From: Cycas panzhihuaensis
Taxonomy: Eukaryota; Cycadophyta
Direction: 5' to 3'
NCBI GenBank assembly: GCA_023213395.1
Contig: CM041465.1
Coordinates: 248,813,741-248,877,740, forward strand
DNA length: 64,000 nt
Below, piece by piece: positions 60,087 through 64,000 of the stretch (positions within the stretch are counted from its first letter, which is position 1; every line of letters starts with the position of its first letter). The notes beneath the pieces are model-generated. The model did not search any database. It was not told where the DNA came from and saw nothing but the letters and a program-made list of their open reading frames with translations. Position numbers and translations under genes: made by a program.

Positions 60087-60422
60087 TAAAAAGAACATAA
60101 CACCTATGAGTTATTATTCTAAATCTCCTTCCACTTGTTTATGTTAAGTTTCTTTAATTCACTTTTAGAAACTAAAGTATTATCCTCCTGTTGTATCCCT
60201 TTCCACTGAACTAAATGCCTATCATATTTGTCTTGCCTTATGTGAAGTGTCTCCATGTCCATTACCTACTCAATTTCGTCCCTCTTCTCCATAAGTATTT
60301 ATTGTTCCCAATACACCTATTCTACTTTATCTTTTACCTCATCTTCTCCTTCATGAAAAGAATATAGGTTAGAAACATTAAAAATAGATCAAATGTCAAG
60401 GTTATGGGAAGATTTGTACAAT
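60087..60422 (-). pseudogene. Gypsy integrase tail and chromodomain (element J)
   Basis: The minus strand encodes SIFNVSNLYSFHEGEDE, the end of a gypsy integrase (F-N-V-S-x-L), then after ~50 residues HLVQWKGIQQEDNTLVSKSE, a chromodomain core with the W-K-G motif. It abuts the purine tract and 3' LTR. Cut on the upstream side by copia K at about 60,423. Confidence 0.75.
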
Positions 60423-60789
60423 TGTTAATTTCAACATAACAAGAATGAAGAAACTAAAATAAAATGATTACTATTAATTAACGTGAAATTAATTTTATAC
60501 CAATGATACATCTCAAACATAGTCATCTCTTATTTAATTTTTACAATACGTTGTGTGTGCATAAGTCTCAAACAAAATCTAAATCATACCTAGTTACCTT
60601 GTGATATGAGAATTGTAATCCCCAATGACACATCACTCGCATAACAATAAAATAATCTAAAATCTAATATGATATAACACTTTAAAGGGAAGGCTCTAAT
60701 CAAAGTCATAATCCATAAATAAACATTAATGTCAACATTCTCCCTTAATATTTTATTCATTCTTTTTACATGTAAACTATCCCCGAAAG

Positions 60790-61260
60790 TCTAAAACTTG
60801 TCACGTGTTAGTGGTTTGGTGAAGATGTTAGCTAGTTGTTCTACAATTTACTTGTATGTTATATTAAACACACATTTTTTAATCAAATTTCAAATAAAGT
60901 GATGTTACACCTCAATGTGTTTGGTTCAAGTGTAGAACACATGATTTTTTATAATCTTCAAAGTACATTGATTATCATAGTACAAGATAGTTTGTTCTAA
61001 TTATGGTAGTCCCATGTCCTCCAGAATCTGTCGTAACCAAATAACTTCAATAGTTGTTGCAATTATAACCTTATACTCTAGTTTAATCAAAGATAAAGCA
61101 ATATTTAGTTGCTCTTTATTACTCCATGTAATGGTCGTTGATCCCAACCTAAAACAACATTTAAAAGTTGATCTTTTACTTTCTACACATCCAACCCAAT
61201 CAGAATTTGTATCCTTTCAACTTGAAATTATTATTATGATGGAATTTAAATCTATATTAA
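60790..61260 (-). pseudogene. Copia RNase H (element K)
   Basis: QLANIFTKPL near 60,815-60,845 is the copia C-terminal block. Upstream are the MCSTLEPNTLR-like and DNQCTLKI-like blocks with stops. Followed by the PPT and LTR. Confidence 0.8.
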
Positions 61261-61399
61261 ATTGTACTTTTCAAGTATTTGAGGATTATTTTTATAGCTT
61301 TCTACTGACTCTATTTTTGTGCTAATATAAATCTAAATATTACTCAAACTTCAAAGGATATCCCAAGTCTAGTAGTAATCAGGTGTATTAGACTTCCCA

Positions 61400-62340
61400 C
61401 AGGTTACCTATATAACATTATATCAACATTTGCTTTACCATTCTCTATTGTTAAGCAAAAGCTTGTCTCCCTTGGGGTAGGCACAAATTCATAATTATCC
61501 ATTCTAAAATTCTTTAGAATTTTCCAAGTGTATTTTACCTGGAAGATAAAGATATATTTAAGCCTTTGTTATACTTCCATACCAAGGAAGTAGTGTAAAA
61601 TTCTTAAACATGATATCTCAAACAAATGACTAAGATCTTCTTTGAACTTTGATATCATATCAATATCATTACTTGTGATTAGTAAATTGTTAACATACAA
61701 CATAACAAAAATGATATTATCATTTTCTTCTTTGATATATAGATTTCAATCAACTAGAGATCTCTTAAATCCATTCTTCAGAAAATACTAATACCTGACT
61801 ATAGGAGTTTATCTAAGACTGTATAAGGTATTTCTGAGTTAGCATACTAAGTGCACTTGACATTTTCCAACAAAGTTAGGTGGTTGCTACACATAAATAT
61901 CTTTGTTTAAATCCACATTCAAAAATGCGCTCTCTACATCCATTTGGTGTAGTTGCCAATTGAATTATGTAACTATCACCGTAATGAGACAAATGGTATT
62001 CATCTTTGAAATAAGAGCAAATGTTTCTTGGTAGTTGATCTATTCTTGCTACTTGAAACCTTTCACTATAAGTCAAGCATTGAATTTCTCTATAGATTTA
62101 TCCAACTTAAACTTTTCCATGTGGATCCATTTACTTCCAATTGCATGCTTGCTAACAAGCAATTCGACTAAATTCCATGTGTGGTTCTTCCCAAACACTT
62201 AGATTCCAGTCTCCATAGCATCAATCCACCTCTAATTGTTAACTACTTCTTCAATTGTAAATGGTTCATTTACATCTAATACATGTTCCATAAGAGTTAT
62301 AATCACCTATATAGAAAGTCACATTTGTTACCTTTGCTTT
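61400..62340 (-). pseudogene. Copia reverse transcriptase (element K)
   Basis: Minus-strand blocks include GNLWEVxYT-like near 61,400, IIFVMLYVNNLLI near 61,690-61,720 (YVDD read as YVNN) and the DVESAFLNVDLN block near 61,910-61,940. Many stops; only 66 codons are continuously open (61876-62076). Confidence 0.78.
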
Positions 62341-62698
62341 CCCTCTTGATTAGGTAAGAGTTTCTCAGCATCATCTATAATATTCATATACCATTTTAGA
62401 ATCTTCTTCTTTTAAGATGAAGGTGATGAATCAAATAGTTTCTCTAGCTATGGATTTGGCTTCAATGTTAGGACTTTCTTTAGCATATGTTCATATTTTG
62501 CTTCTAGAAACTAGAAGGATTCTAATTCTACTTCTTTATCTATATCAGATGACTCATATTCAAGTTTAATAATATCATGTGAAAAATTATATTCGTGCAA
62601 CTCCTCTACCTGATCCTCAACCTTAACTAAACTAACATCTTGATTCTAAACCAATATCTTGATTCTCATCTTCCTAAAAAATGACATCAAAAGTTGTA

Positions 62699-63013
62699 TG
62701 AACTTTTCAAGTTAACTAAAAAGAGTGGATTTATCCTTCATCTCCATGCACTAAACACAAAGGCAAACATGGGAGCAAGAGAGACTTGAGAGAAAGAAAG
62801 TAGCTATCACAAAATGGGGAGGTAAGAATGAATCTCCTCCATTGAGCTTTTACTTTTATATTGAGAGAGGGAGCATTAGAGTTAGGTGAAATGAAATTAC
62901 GCATAATGCACATGAAAGTACATTTCACTTAAGTGATCTAATTTAAAGTTCACTTAAGATACTTTTTCGAAATAATCAACTAATGTAATAACCTTATGTT
63001 ATTAACCCTTTTC
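62699..63013 (-). repeat. 3' LTR of element L
   Basis: Starts TGAACTTTT and ends CCCTTTTCA; same length class and general sequence as the B LTRs. Purine tract complement at 63014-63030 (atctccccattaatggt). Confidence 0.8.
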
Positions 63014-63489
63014 AATCTCCCCATTAATGGTAGAAGGTCATTTCATCCTATTTTATTATATCCTATGAGGTCTTCATTTGAGCCTCTTACAAAGCAAACT
63101 GCTATGACACTTTTGTGGGAAACCCTCATGGGGAAGAAAACCCACAAATTTTCTAATCTACTACCCTAGCTTAGGCGGCTCTTTAAATGTAGCCAGATAG
63201 CCAATTAGTACAATGAATTTTATAGCTAAAATCTATTGAGTCTCCATATACCATTTAGTCATCCCCCATGCCCTTTCGGGTTTTCATAGGTTTCAATTTT
63301 CTAAAATGATACAACCCTTATCCTTTCACGCCCACATGGGGTTTTCACGAATGGGATAGAGCAGAGACTTACTCTTGTCCTTCCGCTCCCACAAGGGATT
63401 TTCACGAATGAGACAGAGTATGATGGTCCTATTGTCATCTCCTTTAGTCAGTCAAAGATGGAGGCCCTAAGGCCGAGTTGCTTTCAGAA

Positions 63490-64000
63490 TTGTTCAAACT
63501 TCACCCTCTTCAATGGTTTAGTGAAGATATCGGCCACTTGATCTGTTGTGGGGCAGTACTCCAGTTGAATTGTGCCATCATGAACTAGTTCTCTAATCTT
63601 GTGGACTTTTGTACTTATATGTTTGGTATGATCATGAAATACAAGATTTTTAGCCATCTAGATTGTAAATTGATTATCTACATGTAAGCTAGTAGAACTT
63701 GTTTGGGTGGCATTTAATGTATTCAACAATTTTATAAGACATATCACCTCCTTGCTTGTCTCGAGCGTGATGTACTCGAGTTCGGTTGAGTCTGCAACTA
63801 TCTTCTACCGTCTAGATCTCCATGATATTGGTGCTGTTCCAAGAAATGTTACGTGCTGCACGTAGATCTTCCTGTGTCTTTATCTCTGGCAAAGTCTGAG
63901 TCTATGTATGCATAAAGTTTAAATTTTGCATTGGGTTCATACAACAGACCATATTTTCTAGTCGTCTTTAGGTACCTTAACACTCGTATTGCAGCTTGCC
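63490..64000 (-). pseudogene. Copia RNase H and start of RT end (element L)
   Basis: The minus-strand sequence matches the RNase H of element B (2581-2928) block by block: the ADIFTKPL block near 63,515, the IRELVHDGTIQLEYC part near 63,560, and MDNQ-like residues near 63,670. It retains more G+C than B, so it may be a younger copy. Confidence 0.85.

Larger units (their letters stand above)
60423..62698 (-). mobile_element. Element K: 3' half of a copia element
   Basis: A probable 3' LTR at 60423-60737 (ends GTCAACA; left edge uncertain) is preceded in sense by a purine tract (complement of 60738-60748, ATTAAGGGAGAA). RNase H and RT follow on the minus strand. At 62,698 the integrase C-terminal region is interrupted by element L. 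Confidence 0.78.
62699..64000 (-). mobile_element. Element L: copia related to B, truncated by window end
   Basis: A 315-bp 3' LTR (62699-63013) is followed by a region very similar to element B at 2074-2990: the same PPT, the same sequence (for example GACACTTTTGTGGGAAA) and RNase H. Its 5' part lies beyond base 64000. Confidence 0.88.

Noticed and set aside
61014-61325. 103-codon plus-strand ORF
   Set aside because: It is antisense to the RNase H/RT end of copia K.
1-64000. Endogenous pararetrovirus, LINE or DNA transposon
   Set aside because: No movement protein or coat signature, no LINE endonuclease/RT with poly-A tail, and no transposase motif were recognised. The evidence everywhere points to LTR elements.

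Overview
The window is AT-rich nuclear DNA of a land plant with a large, repeat-filled genome. A gymnosperm is my best guess, from the age and density of the elements and the type of gypsy sequence, but nothing here fixes the species. I found no intact host gene, rRNA, canonical tRNA or CRISPR array. Nearly everything I can explain is LTR retrotransposon, mostly old and decayed, stacked inside other LTR retrotransposons. I name the elements A to L. Boundaries come from paired LTRs, a primer-binding site (PBS) next to the 5' LTR, a polypurine tract (PPT) next to the 3' LTR, and flanking 5-bp target-site duplications (TSDs).

Nest 1 (1 to about 34,918). The outermost layer is E, a plus-strand Ty1/copia element whose 5' LTR must lie left of the window. 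Its leader is cut twice. The first insertion is A (26-11816, minus, no coding capacity, TSD ggaat/agaat), which itself holds B (1764-9360, minus, copia, perfect TSD caact). The second is C (12038-28702, minus, copia, same LTR family as E, perfect TSD tttaa), which itself holds D (14290-23769, plus, 9.5-kb Ty3/gypsy with an extra ORF after integrase). E then continues through gag, protease, integrase, RT and RNase H to its 3' LTR at about 34,421.

Between the nests (34,919-39,136) is 4.2 kb of AT-rich sequence I cannot assign.

Nest 2 (39,137-54,294). F is a plus-strand element with LTRs but no recognisable pol. Its 5' LTR took two independent insertions: G (39346-43793, minus, a chromodomain gypsy that has lost gag, perfect TSD agata) and H (43955-50818, plus, copia, perfect TSD tgcat). 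G carries a 205-bp CpG-rich island between two copies of its LTR/PBS junction, the most anomalous short sequence in the window.

Right part (54,295-64,000). After 2.1 kb of unassigned DNA comes I (56397-59336), a 2.9-kb coding-free element with paired LTRs. Then a minus-strand gypsy remnant J (chromodomain and 3' LTR) is interrupted by a minus-strand copia K. K is interrupted at 62,699 by L, a relative of B that runs off the window.

The proteins are typical retroelement machinery: copia order PR-IN-RT-RNase H, gypsy order PR-RT-RNase H-IN. Nearly all domains carry stops, frameshifts or altered catalytic residues, so no element here looks autonomous today. G has the longest surviving open frame (238 codons).
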